DNA of 6,601 nucleotides from the NCBI GenBank assembly GCA_025934385.1, contig JAICYE010000128.1, positions 1 to 6,601 of the forward strand, written 5' to 3'. A program made the position numbers and the translations under genes. This document shows positions 6,350 through 6,601 of the stretch, in pieces (position 1 is the first letter of the stretch; the number at the start of each line of letters is the position of its first letter). Origin of the DNA: Acidimicrobiia bacterium. Its GTDB lineage: Bacteria > Actinomycetota > Acidimicrobiia > IMCC26256 > BP-133. The notes below the pieces were generated by a model, which saw only the letters and a program-made list of their open reading frames with translations, made no database searches and was not told where the DNA came from.

Positions 6350-6601
6350 AGCGCCTGCGCTGGCTGGCGATGGGGATGGGCGTGGGCGCCACGGCCTCGG
6401 TCTGGGCCCAGCGCCGGCTGAAGCTGTGGCTCCGGAGCCACACCCCGCCGGAGGTGGCGACGAGGGCCGCCCGGCGGTCGACGGAGCTGGCCGGGCGGAA
6501 GGCCGACGACGTCCGCAGCGCCCTGGCCGAGGGCCGGGAGGCCATGCGCCAGCGGGAGGCCGAGCTGCGCCGGCAGATCGACCTGCGGGACGACCGGCCG
6601 C
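6343..6601 (+). CDS. Small N-terminally anchored protein, DUF6167-like (C-terminus off the right edge)
   Basis: Seen: an open frame of 86 codons from GTG 6343 to the window edge with no stop. It overlaps the preceding gene by seven bases in GTGCTGA. It begins with the basic MLKRLRW, then a short hydrophobic Gly/Ala segment (about 8-22: MGMGVGATASVW), then a strongly charged Arg/Glu/Ala helix (about 38-80) likely to be a coiled coil. ATG codons at residues 10 and 12 are alternative starts but would remove the basic lead. Actinobacterial operons often carry a short DUF6167 protein with this shape between the DUF948 gene and alaS; I infer the same here. Function unknown. Codon use and position agree with the neighbours. 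Confidence 0.65.
   Translation, partial: MLKRLRWLAMGMGVGATASVWAQRRLKLWLRSHTPPEVATRAARRSTELAGRKADDVRSALAEGREAMRQREAELRRQIDLRDDRP

Overview
The window is very GC-rich, with coding strands biased to G/C third positions. It looks like a chromosomal segment of a high-GC actinomycete, most likely the class Acidimicrobiia. That placement is an inference from three things: secreted proteins built from the repeat GYWLVASDGGVFAFGDA, which is typical of that class; Thr-rich lipoprotein linkers; and an actinobacterial rarA followed by DUF948-like and DUF6167-like small membrane proteins.

Left half (1-3275, minus strand): one open frame runs without a stop from a GTG at 3275 off the left edge, giving at least 1091 residues. 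It encodes a secreted modular protein: signal peptide, Ig-like domains, two six-repeat propeller-like arrays, a DUF11-like domain and the start of a fibronectin type III domain. Its most unusual property is that each propeller-like array appears to sit inside an Ig-like domain, in the same loop both times.

Centre (3276-4614): a 157-base intergenic stretch holds a good ribosome binding site, an 8-base tandem repeat and a possible terminator hairpin. Beyond it, also on the minus strand, is a 393-residue lipoprotein with Asp-box (YCF48/BNR-like) repeats. Both minus-strand genes therefore encode predicted extracytoplasmic beta-repeat proteins.

Right half (4656-6601, plus strand): after only 41 bases of divergent spacer comes rarA (replication-associated recombination ATPase), whose GTG start is positioned as if on a leaderless mRNA. 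Its stop overlaps the start of a DUF948-like single-pass membrane protein, which in turn overlaps a second small N-terminally anchored protein that runs off the right edge. The three form a tightly coupled operon. In other actinobacteria this arrangement usually leads into alaS, but that gene is not visible here.

There is no CRISPR array, tRNA, rRNA, insertion sequence, phage gene or defence system that I can support. The only arguably new item is the nested-domain architecture of the large secreted protein.
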